Source: Enterococcus sp. 4G2_DIV0659 (GTDB lineage Bacteria; Bacillota; Bacilli; Lactobacillales; Enterococcaceae). From it: 64,000 nt of DNA. The stretch spans positions 1,235,001 through 1,299,000 of the forward strand of contig NZ_NGLE02000001.1 of assembly GCF_002140715.2 (NCBI RefSeq), given 5' to 3'. Within the stretch, counting starts at the first letter, position 1; each line of letters opens with the position of its first letter. Both the position numbers and the translations under genes were made by a program. This document shows positions 55,870 to 64,000 of the stretch, in pieces. The notes beneath the pieces are model-generated. The model searched no databases, had not been told where the DNA came from, and saw only the letters and a program-made list of their open reading frames with translations.

Positions 55870-56580
55870 ATGTTAAAAATAAAACATCTTACCAAATCAT
55901 ATGAACAAAAAAGGGCTATTGATGATTTGTCACTTTCCATAGAGAACGGTGATATTTACGGATTTATAGGAGGAAACGGTGCAGGAAAAACAACAACAAT
56001 TAAAGCTATAGTCGGCATCCATGATTTTGAAAAAGGGACTATCCTTATAAACAATCACTCAATTAAGAAAGAGCCAATTACTTGTAAAAAATTGATAGCA
56101 TATATCCCTGATAATCCAGATCTGTATGAACATTTGACAGGTTACCAATACATTAACTTTATTTCTGACTTATTTGAAATACCAACTGAAGAGCGCACAT
56201 TGAAAATAAAGCAATATGGTGATCTATTCGAAATGACCACAAACCTTTCAACTATTATTTCGTCTTATTCACATGGTATGAAACAAAGGACAGCTATTAT
56301 TGCTGCACTAGTTCATTCTCCTAAATTATTAATTTTAGACGAACCCTTTGTTGGTCTTGATCCTAAAGCAACATTTACTTTGAAGAAAATTATGCAGGAA
56401 AGAGTTGCTGCTGGGGGAGCAATTTTCTTTTCTACTCATGTTCTTGATGTTGCGGAAAATCTTTGCAATAAAATAGCTATTATTAAGAATGGAAAATTAA
56501 TTGCAAGTGGCAACACAAAAGAAGTAACGGGAAGCCAATCTTTAGAAGCTTTCTTTATGGAGGTAGTATCACATGAATAA
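55870..56580 (+). CDS. ABC transporter ATP-binding protein
   Basis: A 236-residue ATPase. Walker A is GGNGAGKTT (about 36), the signature is SYSHGMKQR, Walker B is LLILDEPFVGLDP and the H-loop is FSTHVLDVAE. The C-terminal VTGSQSLEAFFMEVV is typical of EcsA/YhaQ-like ATPases. The start is ATG at 55870 with AAGGA, inside a longer frame. It overlaps the permease gene by eight bases, so expression is coupled. Repressed by the TetR protein, by inference. Confidence 0.9.
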   Translation: MLKIKHLTKSYEQKRAIDDLSLSIENGDIYGFIGGNGAGKTTTIKAIVGIHDFEKGTILINNHSIKKEPITCKKLIAYIPDNPDLYEHLTGYQYINFISDLFEIPTEERTLKIKQYGDLFEMTTNLSTIISSYSHGMKQRTAIIAALVHSPKLLILDEPFVGLDPKATFTLKKIMQERVAAGGAIFFSTHVLDVAENLCNKIAIIKNGKLIASGNTKEVTGSQSLEAFFMEVVSHE

Positions 56581-58132
56581 AACAAGGGCGATGCTCAAAG
56601 CACAACTGATAAATTTTTCTCAGATTAATGAAATTCGTGCCTCACGCGGAAAGAAACAAAACTCGATAGCTTTAATGGGCTTTGGTATTATTACACTTGT
56701 TTTGTTTGTATGTCTTTATAATATTTTAACGGCTCAAATATTGGTGCAAGTTGGTGAACAAGAATTGATCCCCTCATATACTGTGGCTGTGTCCAGTTTT
56801 GCACTATTATTCATGACCATATTTTATTCAAACGATATATTATTTGGGAGTAAAGACATGGACATGCTACTGTCTTTACCTGTAAAAGCCAGTCAAATTA
56901 TTACAAGTAAATTTATGTTTGTGTATTTATTAAACTTCGTAATTACCTTTGTTTTTATGGTTCCATGTGGAATTGTTTGGGTTATGAATATTGAGATTGA
57001 TATTTTTCGATTTATAGTATACTTTGCATCACTCTTCTTTGTTCCACTAATACCTATGAGTTTAGCCTCTTTTATTGGTGTGTTAATTATTATTGTATCT
57101 GCTCGATTTAAAAATAGAAATGGCTTTTCTTTCGTACTCTCATTAATTGCTGTTGGAATAGTAGTCTATATAGGAATCTATAGTATGCAAACGAAATCTA
57201 ATACGACTAACATCGGAGCTACTCTTGCAGAACAAATTACAGCTATCTATCCGCTATCCTATTTATTTTCGATAAAGCTCAAAATACCTGTAGTTATGGG
57301 CATGTTAATTTTCCTTGTTTTATCTATTGTTACTTTCTACCTTTTTATAAAAATAGTTTCCATAAAATACGAAACCCTTCATTCACTTTCTAAAACGACA
57401 ATGTATAAACAACGTAGGAGTATTATTAAAAAAAAGAGCCCTTTTATTTCTCTATATCAAATAGAATTAAAGCGTTTTTTTAATTCTTATATGACGGTAT
57501 TAAACACGGGACTGGGAGTAATATTGTTATGTGCTTTAAGTATTTTTTTATTATTTACTCCTCTAAATCAACTAGGTAGTTATATAGTAGTAAACAATGT
57601 AAACAGTTTTCTTTCTAACTATGCACCACTTATGATTGCTTCGCTATTTTGTTTAAGTTGTACCTCGGCCTCTTCAATCTCTTTGGAAGGAAAAAACGTT
57701 TGGATACTGGAAAGCTCTCCTGTTTCTATAAGAACGATTTTAAATAGTAAACTTGTGGTTAATTTTACAATTCATGGTTTTGGTTATTTGTTTGCATTAA
57801 TAGCCTTTGTCATAAAATTAAATATGAATCTGTTGCAATTGATGGAACTTCTAATTATTCCTGTATGTTACTCAATTTTTATATCAGTATTAGGTATCTT
57901 TCTAAATAAAATGTCCCCAAACTATAATTGGGATAATGAGGTAATGATTATAAAGCAAAGTATGCCTGTAATAATTTCTGGGGTAATAGGGATGATTTCA
58001 GTGTGTCTCCCTATATTTCTCAATTGGTTTTTATCGGTACCTTTCGGGCTAACACTGTGGTTAACGGTAATTGTTTTACTCATTATTGCTTTCAATCTGT
58101 ATCAAAAAATGGTTAGATCAAACTATATTTAG
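56573..58132 (+). CDS. ABC transporter permease (large, multi-helix)
   Basis: A 519-residue membrane protein with about 12-13 hydrophobic segments. It contains YSNDILFGSKDMDMLLSLPV near 90 and GKNVWILESSPVSIRTILNS near 380, motifs repeated in the two halves of large ABC-2-like permeases of Gram-positive bacteria. It pairs with the ATPase just upstream. The substrate is unknown; such pumps often confer resistance to membrane-active peptides. Confidence 0.85.
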   Translation: MNKTRAMLKAQLINFSQINEIRASRGKKQNSIALMGFGIITLVLFVCLYNILTAQILVQVGEQELIPSYTVAVSSFALLFMTIFYSNDILFGSKDMDMLLSLPVKASQIITSKFMFVYLLNFVITFVFMVPCGIVWVMNIEIDIFRFIVYFASLFFVPLIPMSLASFIGVLIIIVSARFKNRNGFSFVLSLIAVGIVVYIGIYSMQTKSNTTNIGATLAEQITAIYPLSYLFSIKLKIPVVMGMLIFLVLSIVTFYLFIKIVSIKYETLHSLSKTTMYKQRRSIIKKKSPFISLYQIELKRFFNSYMTVLNTGLGVILLCALSIFLLFTPLNQLGSYIVVNNVNSFLSNYAPLMIASLFCLSCTSASSISLEGKNVWILESSPVSIRTILNSKLVVNFTIHGFGYLFALIAFVIKLNMNLLQLMELLIIPVCYSIFISVLGIFLNKMSPNYNWDNEVMIIKQSMPVIISGVIGMISVCLPIFLNWFLSVPFGLTLWLTVIVLLIIAFNLYQKMVRSNYI

Positions 58133-58150
58133 TTCAAGGAGAAATTTCTT

Positions 58151-58369
58151 ATGAAAATATCTATTCTTAAAGATTTAGCAGTTTTATTGCTAATAATCGT
58201 TATAATATTCATTGTTTGCTTGTTCTTACCAAATGTCGTACCTATTCATTTTAATATGCAAGGAAAAGCAGATACATTTATCAATAAATATTTTCTTTTG
58301 TTCGGATCTGTTATTCCATACTCGGCATATTACCAATTTTTGCGAGCACGCATAGAAAAAAATAAATGA
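58151..58369 (+). CDS. Short DUF1648-containing membrane protein
   Basis: A 72-residue protein with one clear N-terminal membrane segment (about 8-30). The DUF1648 pattern LPNVVPIHFNMQGKADTFIN follows, then a second hydrophobic segment. DUF1648 normally sits at the N-terminus of larger SdpI-like or multi-helix proteins; here the frame ends soon after. It is therefore either a genuine short form or a truncated gene. It is 18 bases after the permease gene with AAGGAGAAA before its ATG, so it is part of the exporter operon. SdpI-type proteins give immunity to toxic peptides, which would fit a defence cassette. Confidence 0.65.
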   Translation: MKISILKDLAVLLLIIVIIFIVCLFLPNVVPIHFNMQGKADTFINKYFLLFGSVIPYSAYYQFLRARIEKNK

Positions 58370-58523
58370 CAAAAAACTCCTCTATTTGTTGTAATTGTTG
58401 AAAAAGAAATGGAATTTCACAATCATTCCTTATGCTTATCTTTTTTTAGATGTCGTTGATATAACTAAAACAGAAAATACTATATTTAATGAATACAGTC
58501 AAAAATCATGCATCTTCCAAAAG

Positions 58524-58553
58524 TTTCCTTAGCGATTTGAAATCGCTAAGGTT
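58524..58553. terminator. Perfect palindromic hairpin after the exporter operon
   Basis: CCTTAGCGATT (58527-58537) and AATCGCTAAGG (58541-58551) are perfect arms with a three-base loop. T-tracts are weak on both sides. Confidence 0.5.
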
Positions 58554-58625
58554 GTGCTCTTCTTGAATATATAGATTAAAGGTGCTAGCTACTTAAAAAG
58601 TTGAGGCTCCTTCACCAGTTAAAGG

Positions 58626-58670
58626 CTAACAATCGCCACACGTTTTCTTGGTTGGTTTGTTTGTTTTCAT
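58626..58670 (-). CDS. 14-aa ORF with strong ribosome binding site
   Basis: The ORF encodes MKTNKPTKKTCGDC. TAAAGGAG lies seven bases before the ATG. It follows the DUF960-like remnant, and a related but altered sequence (ACAAATCAACCAAGAAAACA) follows the other remnant near 46.35 kb. It may be the start of a lost downstream gene rather than a working peptide. Confidence 0.3.
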   Translation of the reverse strand: MKTNKPTKKTCGDC

Positions 58671-58718
58671 GTTTTTCTCCTTTATGATTGTTGGATTTGG
58701 TTCTTAGAAAAATGCTAA

Positions 58719-58941
58719 TTAATAGTCTTCTGGTAATAACATTGTTTGATGACTACGATCATCAATCACCCATAATTTTCAATTTGGACATCTGGCATTA
58801 TTCCATTTCCTGTATAGGTATGATAATCAATGAAAAATAGTTCTTCTTGTCGATGAATTGCCAGCAATACAGTTGAATTTCTTTTGATACTTGTTCGCTC
58901 ACTCCCTTCGTGATGTAACGATTTTCTTTGTTATCGAACAT
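58719..58941 (-). pseudogene. Decayed DUF960-like gene, copy 2
   Basis: It begins with ATG 58941 after AAGGAGGGAATAAA and reads MFDNKENRYITKGVSEQVSK then EIQLYCWQFIDKKNYF, the typical DUF960 N-terminus. It then shifts frame; IHRQEELFFIDYHTYTG and finally WVIDDRSHQTMLLPEDY followed by TAA appear in other frames, matching the DUF960 C-terminus. It is therefore a recent pseudogene with small indels. DUF960 proteins are small soluble proteins of unknown role in Firmicutes. Confidence 0.6.
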
Positions 58942-58961
58942 TTTATTCCCTCCTTAAAACA

Positions 58962-59004
58962 CAAAATAGACCAACCACCGATTAAGATGATTGATCTTCA
59001 TAGT
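58962..59004 (-). terminator. Dispersed hairpin repeat, copy 3
   Basis: Nearly identical over about 33 bases to the copy at 48860 (GACCAACCACCGATTAAGAT and TGATTGATCTT). It lies between the DUF960-like remnant and the left end of the ISL3 element, so the gene it once terminated has been lost or displaced. Confidence 0.6.
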
Positions 59005-59016
59005 TATAATATATAG

Positions 59017-60329
59017 GGCTCTATACTTTCTGATGTTGGTGAGAAATCGCCAGCATCTTTTTTAATGCAAAATAATAGAAAAGACACCCTGTTTTCCTTT
59101 AGAATTCAGTCGACTAAAACCAATCAAAAGGTGAAATCAAGGTGTCAAATACCTTAGTTATTCTAGACTTAAACATTACCTTTAACGAAAATTGCTTAAA
59201 AAAGGAACGAATCAAAGGAAAAACCTGTAAGGTCTTTTCAGGTACGCTCGATTATTCGTCGGGGCTATACCTCGTGTTTGATCTTATTGAATAATGTCTC
59301 GAAGTATCAAACGTATTTACGCTTGAAGAAACGTCGTTTTTTCTGTCAATCCTGCAATCGATCGTTCGTTGCTGAAACGAGTCTTGTTGAAAAATGTTGT
59401 TCGATTTCTACTAAAGTAAAATTAGCCATTGCTGATCGACTCACCTTACCCCAAGTCCTTTGTTTCGATGAATTTAAATCAGTCAAGCAAGCCGCGGCTT
59501 CTATTAGTTTCATCATGATGGATGGGCGAACAAAACAGTTAATTGATGCGTTGAAAATCGCCAGCTCCCTTTTTTAGAGCGTTATTTTTTTACGATTTCC
59601 TTTGTCTGTTCGTAAAAAGGTAAAATATATTGTTTGCGATATGTACGCACCTTATTTTTCTCTCGTCAAAAAGCTGTTTCCGATGGCTCAGATTATTCTT
59701 GATCGCTTCCATATTGTCCAACTCATTGCTCGAACTTTTTTAAAACACCGTATTCAGAGAATTAACGCCTTTCTTCATCTGGGAAATGAAGAGACAAAAA
59801 AATATCGACAGTTGAAGAAATATTGGAAACTTCTTCAAAAAAAATCAATCGAAGCTTGATTTTGAAAAACGCCTTTGGCGCTCTTCCTTCCGCACCTATT
59901 TAAAATCGTTGATGTATGATGACGAGTTGAAAAGTGACTACACCTGTTATCAGGACTTTCTTTATGCCATACAGACAAATGATTTCGCTCGATTTTATGC
60001 ACTTATTAGACGAAGTTTTTCACTGTCTTCCTCCCTACTATCAAACGATTATTGGTACTTTTAAGAAGTGCCAAAATGAAATTAAAAATGCGCTAGAATT
60101 GCCTTATTCTAATGAACCACTGGAATGTTTAAATAATCATATTAAAGTGTTGAAGAGAAATGCTTACAGGGTTCGTAACTTTTACAATTTCAAGTTGAGA
60201 ATTTCTTTATGTTTTGGCACCATTCTTTTTCAAACAAACAGAAAAACCTAGAGGAAAGTTCCTCTAGGAATCATAATAATCGATTTAATTCTTTGGACTT
60301 TCTTCACTAACATTAGCTGACAAAGAGCC
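59017..60329 (+). mobile_element. Degenerate ISL3-family insertion sequence
   Basis: Terminal inverted repeats are visible: the left end starts GGCTCTATACTTTCTGATGT (59017) and the right end, read inward on the minus strand, starts GGCTCTTTGTCAGCTAATGT (60329). They share 6 leading bases and most of the next 24. The interior holds a broken ISL3-type transposase. The 8-bp sequences outside the ends (ATATATAG and GTTCCTCA) do not match, so no target duplication survives. Confidence 0.8.
59142..60251 (+). pseudogene. ISL3-family transposase, frameshifted
   Basis: Fragments in different frames follow the order of an ISL3 transposase. These are the N-terminal segment from GTG 59142 (SNTLVILDLNITFNENCL); the zinc-ribbon remnant RLKKRRFFCQSCNRSFVAET; the DDE region KVKYIVCDMYAPYFSLVKKL with LDRFHIVQL; and the C-terminal part SNEPLECLNNHIKVLKRNAY. 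At least three frame breaks and an early TAA at 59292 make it non-functional. Confidence 0.85.
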
Positions 60330-60374
60330 GTTCCTCACAATGATTATTGTTTAATCAATTATTAGATTTACTGT

Positions 60375-60416
60375 TTAATTCCCTACAGCCCAAGCAAAAA
60401 TATCAAATAAGAACAT
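60375..60416 (-). CDS. 13-aa hydrophobic micro-peptide divergent from Rgg 2
   Basis: The ORF encodes MFLFDIFAWAVGN. AAAGGAGAG lies eight to nine bases before the ATG. Upstream on the same strand TTGTAA and TACATT are 18 bases apart, a plausible promoter. It is on the strand opposite to the Rgg gene at 61.0 kb, 600 bases away, and the ISL3 element begins 46 bases after its stop. It is too short for a bacteriocin and has no signal peptide; a leaderless Rgg ligand is one possibility. It could also be a chance ORF, but the strong site argues for translation. Confidence 0.45.
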   Translation of the reverse strand: MFLFDIFAWAVGN

Positions 60417-60720
60417 TATTATTCTCTCCTTTCTTACTAATGTAATAAAAAGTGTACCACTATTACAAGAATAACATATAGAATAATAAGTTCAATCTTT
60501 TTCTTAATTTGCATACAAAAAAAATACTTAATGATATTTTAAATAAATAGCTACCTATCCACTAATCACTGAAACTGTTTACAAAATGTCTTATATACTC
60601 TAAAATAGTAAATAGAAAGTGGTGTACATTTTTACTCTTCCCCAAGATTTAATTATGGCTCACTGCTTTCTTTTTATTCTGATTAATTAGATAGATAGTT
60701 ATTTATTATTAAATTAATAG

Positions 60721-60756
60721 TGAATGTCAAAAATAAACATTCAAGGTTGCAACCTT
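60721..60756. promoter_or_regulatory. Two adjacent inverted repeats upstream of Rgg 2
   Basis: TGAATGT and ACATTCA (60721-60743) flank nine bases, and AAGGTTGCAACCTT (60743-60756) is a perfect palindrome. They lie between the micro-peptide gene and the Rgg gene, a suitable place for regulator binding; this is inference. Confidence 0.4.
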
Positions 60757-61023
60757 AAATCTGCGCTTTTCATTTTATACATTTTGATGACTGAATCACT
60801 AAATCTTTTCTATTTGCAATATAGAATTCTAAAACATCTTATACCTTTAAAGAAATATTTCTTATAATTAGTTTATCATGTTCTATTCTGATTACAATAA
60901 TAAAAATCTAAAAGTGTTATATTTATATAATTTAACGTCTTGTTTTTTTGTTTTAACTATAGACATCTAAAAAAACAATATATACGATACAAATCTAATC
61001 ATTTAGAAAAGGAGCAATACAAC

Positions 61024-61956
61024 ATGAATGTACATGAAACTTTAAGATTTATAAGAATTTCAAAAAAAATTAAACAAAGAGATATGCTCCCTTCTACAGC
61101 CGATCACCAAATTTATAATCGTATTGAAACTGGCAGGCGAAAAATTTCTGTTGATGAACTTTTTGAATCACTAAACACCTTACAAGTAACCCCGTCAGAA
61201 TTTTTCACTTTAGTATCTGATTATCAAGGAAATCAAATTAAAACAATTGATTCTCGCCTTTCAAGCTATTCAAGAAAAACTTTTAAACTAGATGACGAAG
61301 ATAAAGCACAATTACTAAATGATTATTTTTATTTAAATAATATTGAAACTAAAACAGTATCTGAGCTTTGTTTATTCTGTGATATAAAAGCACTGTGTCA
61401 TAATCTAGTCACTGAAATAGAACCTATTTCAAAATACGATTTGCATTTAATATTTACTATGATAAAAAATAGAAAAAATGGTTACTATACTTATTATGAA
61501 TATAGACTAGTTTCTAATACAATCATTCTTTTCCCACAAGAAAAAATCAGTTTTCTCTTGGACAAAATGTTCCCAATCGAAAATTTAGAAACTCGTGATG
61601 AAAAGGTAATTAACATTGCTTCCCTAGCTTTCATTAATGCTGTTACAGCTTTTCTTCACGAAAGAGATTACAAACAAGCCCTCTATTACATTAAATTAGG
61701 AAAACAACAACAAATTAATCCTAGAAATTTCCTGTTCTATTTTTCATTGGGATATCTTGAAGATTTACTAAACTATCTTGTTACTGGAAATATTACTTAC
61801 CTAAATAAAGTGTATACATTTATTGTTCTTCTTGAAAATACAAATGATTCTGACTTTGCAGAGGTTTTAAAAGATGAAGTAAAAAAACTAGCTTTTGAAA
61901 CACAAAGAAAAACACCGAAAAAAGAATTAAAACCCACTAATATGAGAACAGAGTAA
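61024..61956 (+). CDS. Rgg/GadR/MutR-family transcriptional regulator 2
   Basis: A 310-residue paralogue of the Rgg at 47.6-48.5 kb. The helix-turn-helix region is MNVHETLRFIRISKKIKQRD followed by YNRIETGRRKISVDELFESL. The helical C-terminal domain shows parallel motifs, such as VSNTIILF here and LSNTIFLF there, and YLEDLLNYLVTG here and YLDNLTSYLITG there. The true start is ATG 61024 after AAAAGGAG; the longer upstream frame has no site. A basic tail KTPKKELKPTNMRTE is unique to this copy. It is isolated among IS remnants, suggesting an acquired or remodelled locus. A ten-codon ORF MLRILFLTSL begins four bases after its stop codon. Confidence 0.85.
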   Translation: MNVHETLRFIRISKKIKQRDMLPSTADHQIYNRIETGRRKISVDELFESLNTLQVTPSEFFTLVSDYQGNQIKTIDSRLSSYSRKTFKLDDEDKAQLLNDYFYLNNIETKTVSELCLFCDIKALCHNLVTEIEPISKYDLHLIFTMIKNRKNGYYTYYEYRLVSNTIILFPQEKISFLLDKMFPIENLETRDEKVINIASLAFINAVTAFLHERDYKQALYYIKLGKQQQINPRNFLFYFSLGYLEDLLNYLVTGNITYLNKVYTFIVLLENTNDSDFAEVLKDEVKKLAFETQRKTPKKELKPTNMRTE

Positions 61957-62031
61957 CTATATGTTAAGAATTTTATTTTTAACTAGTTTATAGAACATCT
62001 TCATTTGAAACTATTTATGATAGCTTCATCA

Positions 62032-62078
62032 GACTGTAGACAAACTCCTAAATTTGGAGTGTTGTTTGCAGTTTTTGT
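62032..62078 (+). terminator. Terminator after Rgg 2
   Basis: CTGTAGACAAACTCC and GGAGTGTTGTTTGCAG pair with a small bulge and are followed by five T. Confidence 0.75.
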
Positions 62079-62109
62079 TTTATACTAATTATATAAACTA
62101 TTAGTGAGT

Positions 62110-62933
62110 TGAATCTTCGAAAAATAAGTCATCCAGATCCAGAAAGTGGTTAGTATGTTAAAGGGGAGCGAGAAAATTAATTTGCATATTCTGTACATAC
62201 TTCCTATGATGAAAACGGGTTTATCTTAGCTACACTAGTCACACAAGGAAATATACATGACAGTCAAGTCGCAATTAATCTGGTTAAACAGTCAAAAAGA
62301 GCTTTTCCAAATATAAAGCGTGTTGTCGCTGATGCGGGATATAAAAATCCGAAATTTGTTCATTTTCTGACACACTTGAAACTTTATCCGGTTCTTCCGT
62401 ATACTGTACCTCATGGTGTGAAAGGGGTGTTTCGTAAAAAAGACTTTGTCTATGATGACTATTTTGATTGTTACTTATGCCCCAATAATCAACCGTTTTT
62501 ATTTTCAACAATCACTCGTGATGGCTATCGGACATATAAATCAAATCCAAAATTCTGTATAAGTTGCCCATTACTTGAAACCTGTACATTGAGCGCAACA
62601 CATCAAAAAGTTGTAGCTCGACATGTTTGGGCTGATCTTATAGACGAGCTTGAGCACCAACGCCATACAACGTTGAATAGAGAAATTCACAAAAAGAGAA
62701 AACAAACCATTGAACGAATATTTGCAGATGCAAAAAAAGCATGGCATGCGTTGGACGAAATATCGAGGACTTGAAAAAGTCGCCACGCACACGATGTTTA
62801 CGTTTGCTGTCATGAATTTAAAGAAACTAGCCACATGGCTATGGAAAGCAGAAAGGCCTATGGCTTTTTGTTTCACATTTACACAAAGGATAGCAAAAAG
62901 GAACTGGTTTGATTGCCAACTCTTTTTTGTCTA
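62110..62933 (+). pseudogene. IS1182-family transposase, 5'-truncated and frameshifted
   Basis: The frame reads HPDPESG-stop-YVKGEREN-stop-FAYSVHTSYDENGF and continues ADAGYKNPKFVHFLTHLKLY, then the Cys-rich insert CYLCPNNQPF...CISCPLLETC and KKRKQTIERIFADAKK. A frame change then leads to KHGMRWTKYRGLEKVATHTM and MNLKKLATWLWK. These are hallmarks of IS1182-type DDE transposases. The first half is absent and two in-frame stops plus one shift inactivate it. Confidence 0.85.
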
Positions 62934-62944
62934 AAGTCTGGTCA

Positions 62945-63846
62945 ATCCAATGGATTGATGAGCAACCAGTTAGAAGAAGTCGCTCATCATTTAGAAGCAG
63001 AACTACATGAAACAGACACACAATTAATGCATGAAATACGCAAAGAAAACAACGCTAATTACAGAGAAAAAGAAGAACGTATAAAAAATACAAACCGACT
63101 ACCTACCAAGGAAACAAAAATACGAACGGTACAATCAACTGTTCCAAGAACAAAACAGCTTTTCAAAAACAGATAAAGACGCCACTTTTATGCGGATGAA
63201 AGACGCTTATATGCGCAATGGACAGCTCAAACTAGGGTATAATCTACAAATCGCAATAGAAAACCAGTATGTATCGTGGCAGATGTAGGATATGGTAGCG
63301 AAGAAAATTACATGTATATCAACGATGTGCTCCATAAAATACCTTTAATCACATATAACAGCTATTATAAAGAAAGCAAAAAGAAGTATAAGAATAATCC
63401 GTTTAACGTTGAAAATTGGCTCTATCTTGAATTTGCCCAGCCAAACGCCCTATAGTCTTCAAAAGATCCAGTCGAAGAAAAGATAAAGGTGGATTTGTGC
63501 GAGATTTCAAAGTCTACGAATGTGAGGACTGCCGGACATGTCCATTTCGCAGCCAATGTACGAATGCGAAAAGTGATCGAAAGCGACAACTTTTAGTGAA
63601 CAATTCATGGCGCTATTTCAAAGCAGAGTGTAAGAAGAAGCTTTTAGAGGAACAAACCGGTTCGATTTACAAAAAACGTAAAAGCGACGTCGAACCAGTG
63701 TTTAGTCATCAAAAAGCTCAATTGGCGTTCCATCGTTCCCACTTGCGAGGGAAACAAGGAGCGAAGACTGACATTGGCTTGGCACTTATGGCATTAAATT
63801 TGAGAAAATTAGGAAAATACATGGAGAGAAAAGTGCGCATAATAGC
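62945..63846 (+). pseudogene. Second IS1182-family transposase, internally deleted
   Basis: Segments in several frames read EEVAHHLEAELHETDTQLMH, then [20 protein letters not shown] with [16 protein letters not shown], then [19 protein letters not shown]. The 3' part at 63497-63846 is YECEDCRTCPFRSQCTNAKS followed by SDVEPVFSHQKAQLAFHRSH. It is a different IS1182-type element from the preceding one. Missing sequence between IENQY and ADVGYG, and frame changes, show decay. Confidence 0.82.
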
Positions 63847-63897
63847 AAAAACGAGTCCAATTTTGATGTGTTTTATCAAAATTGGACTCGTTTTTGT
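63846..63897 (+). terminator. Strong hairpin at the end of the second IS1182 remnant
   Basis: AAAACGAGTCCAATTTTGAT (63847-63866) and ATCAAAATTGGACTCGTTTT are perfect 20-bp arms with a short loop and T-tract. It may be the original element's terminator. Confidence 0.75.
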
Positions 63898-63940
63898 TTT
63901 GAGAGAAGATTATTGTTCTCCCTTTGTTATTTTAATAAAA

Positions 63941-64000
63941 TTATGCTAATCCAACTAAAGCAACTAAAATTGAAAATGCAATAACTCCTAATAGTAAAGT
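63941..64000 (-). CDS. Hydrophobic small peptide gene, 3' end (runs off window)
   Basis: On the minus strand the frame is open from the window edge and ends with TLLLGVIAFSILVALVGLA then TAA. It has no charged residue in the visible 19 codons. It is the C-terminal part of a small membrane peptide, bacteriocin-like or holin-like; the start lies outside the window so length and type cannot be judged. Confidence 0.35.
   Translation of the reverse strand, partial: TLLLGVIAFSILVALVGLA

Noticed and set aside
62284..62511. Minus-strand frames over the IS1182 remnants
   Set aside because: Antisense shadows of the transposase reading frame without ribosome binding sites.

Overview
The window looks like an Enterococcus chromosome, probably from the E. 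faecalis group. The reasons are low GC, strong AAGGAGG-type ribosome binding sites, a WxL / DUF916-DUF3324 cell-surface locus, Rgg-type regulators, FabI as enoyl-ACP reductase, and ISL3- and IS1182-family transposase remnants. The assignment is inferred from gene content only. No rRNA, tRNA or CRISPR array was seen.

The left part (1-35 kb) is a mosaic of ordinary chromosomal genes. In order it holds: the 3' end of fabI; a membrane acyltransferase; two tandem structured small-RNA loci; an XRE regulator; an ABC-F ATPase behind a leader peptide and a transcription attenuator; a lipoprotein; a flavin oxidoreductase with a MarR regulator; a LytTR/DUF3021/ABC-2 exporter module; a split AraC/GyrI regulator pair; an AbrB-DUF998 membrane fusion; an NCS2 purine permease; a WxL surface operon flanked by two TPR-type lipoproteins; a LysR-divergent SDR/acetyltransferase pair; an alpha/beta hydrolase and ROK pair; truA; an ArsR-controlled ABC-2 exporter; and a DinB-like protein.

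From about 36 kb the content becomes accessory. A tandem pair of small secreted proteins of unknown family (a third paralogue lies at 54 kb) sits beside a very large secreted V8-type serine protease. That protease carries Big_2 domains and four near-identical 795-bp DUF285 (BspA-like) repeat units. Next come a first Rgg regulator divergent from an 18-codon hydrophobic micro-ORF, and a complete beta-glucoside PTS / 6-phospho-beta-glucosidase / RpiR cassette whose ribosome binding site lies in a long perfect hairpin. After these is a TetR-ABC exporter cassette with two matching operators.

The right end (58-64 kb) is an insertion-sequence graveyard: a decayed ISL3-family element with recognisable ends and two decayed IS1182-family transposases. 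Embedded in it are a second Rgg paralogue with its own divergent 13-codon micro-ORF, and the end of a hydrophobic peptide gene that runs off the window.

The best candidates for something undescribed are: the two Rgg regulators paired with tiny leaderless hydrophobic ORFs; the lipoprotein that joins a TPR-like module to a DUF916/DUF3324-like module, suggesting a lipid-anchored WxL partner; the three-member secreted protein family; and the tandem covarying RNA loci at 2.0-2.5 kb. Functions beyond family level are inference.
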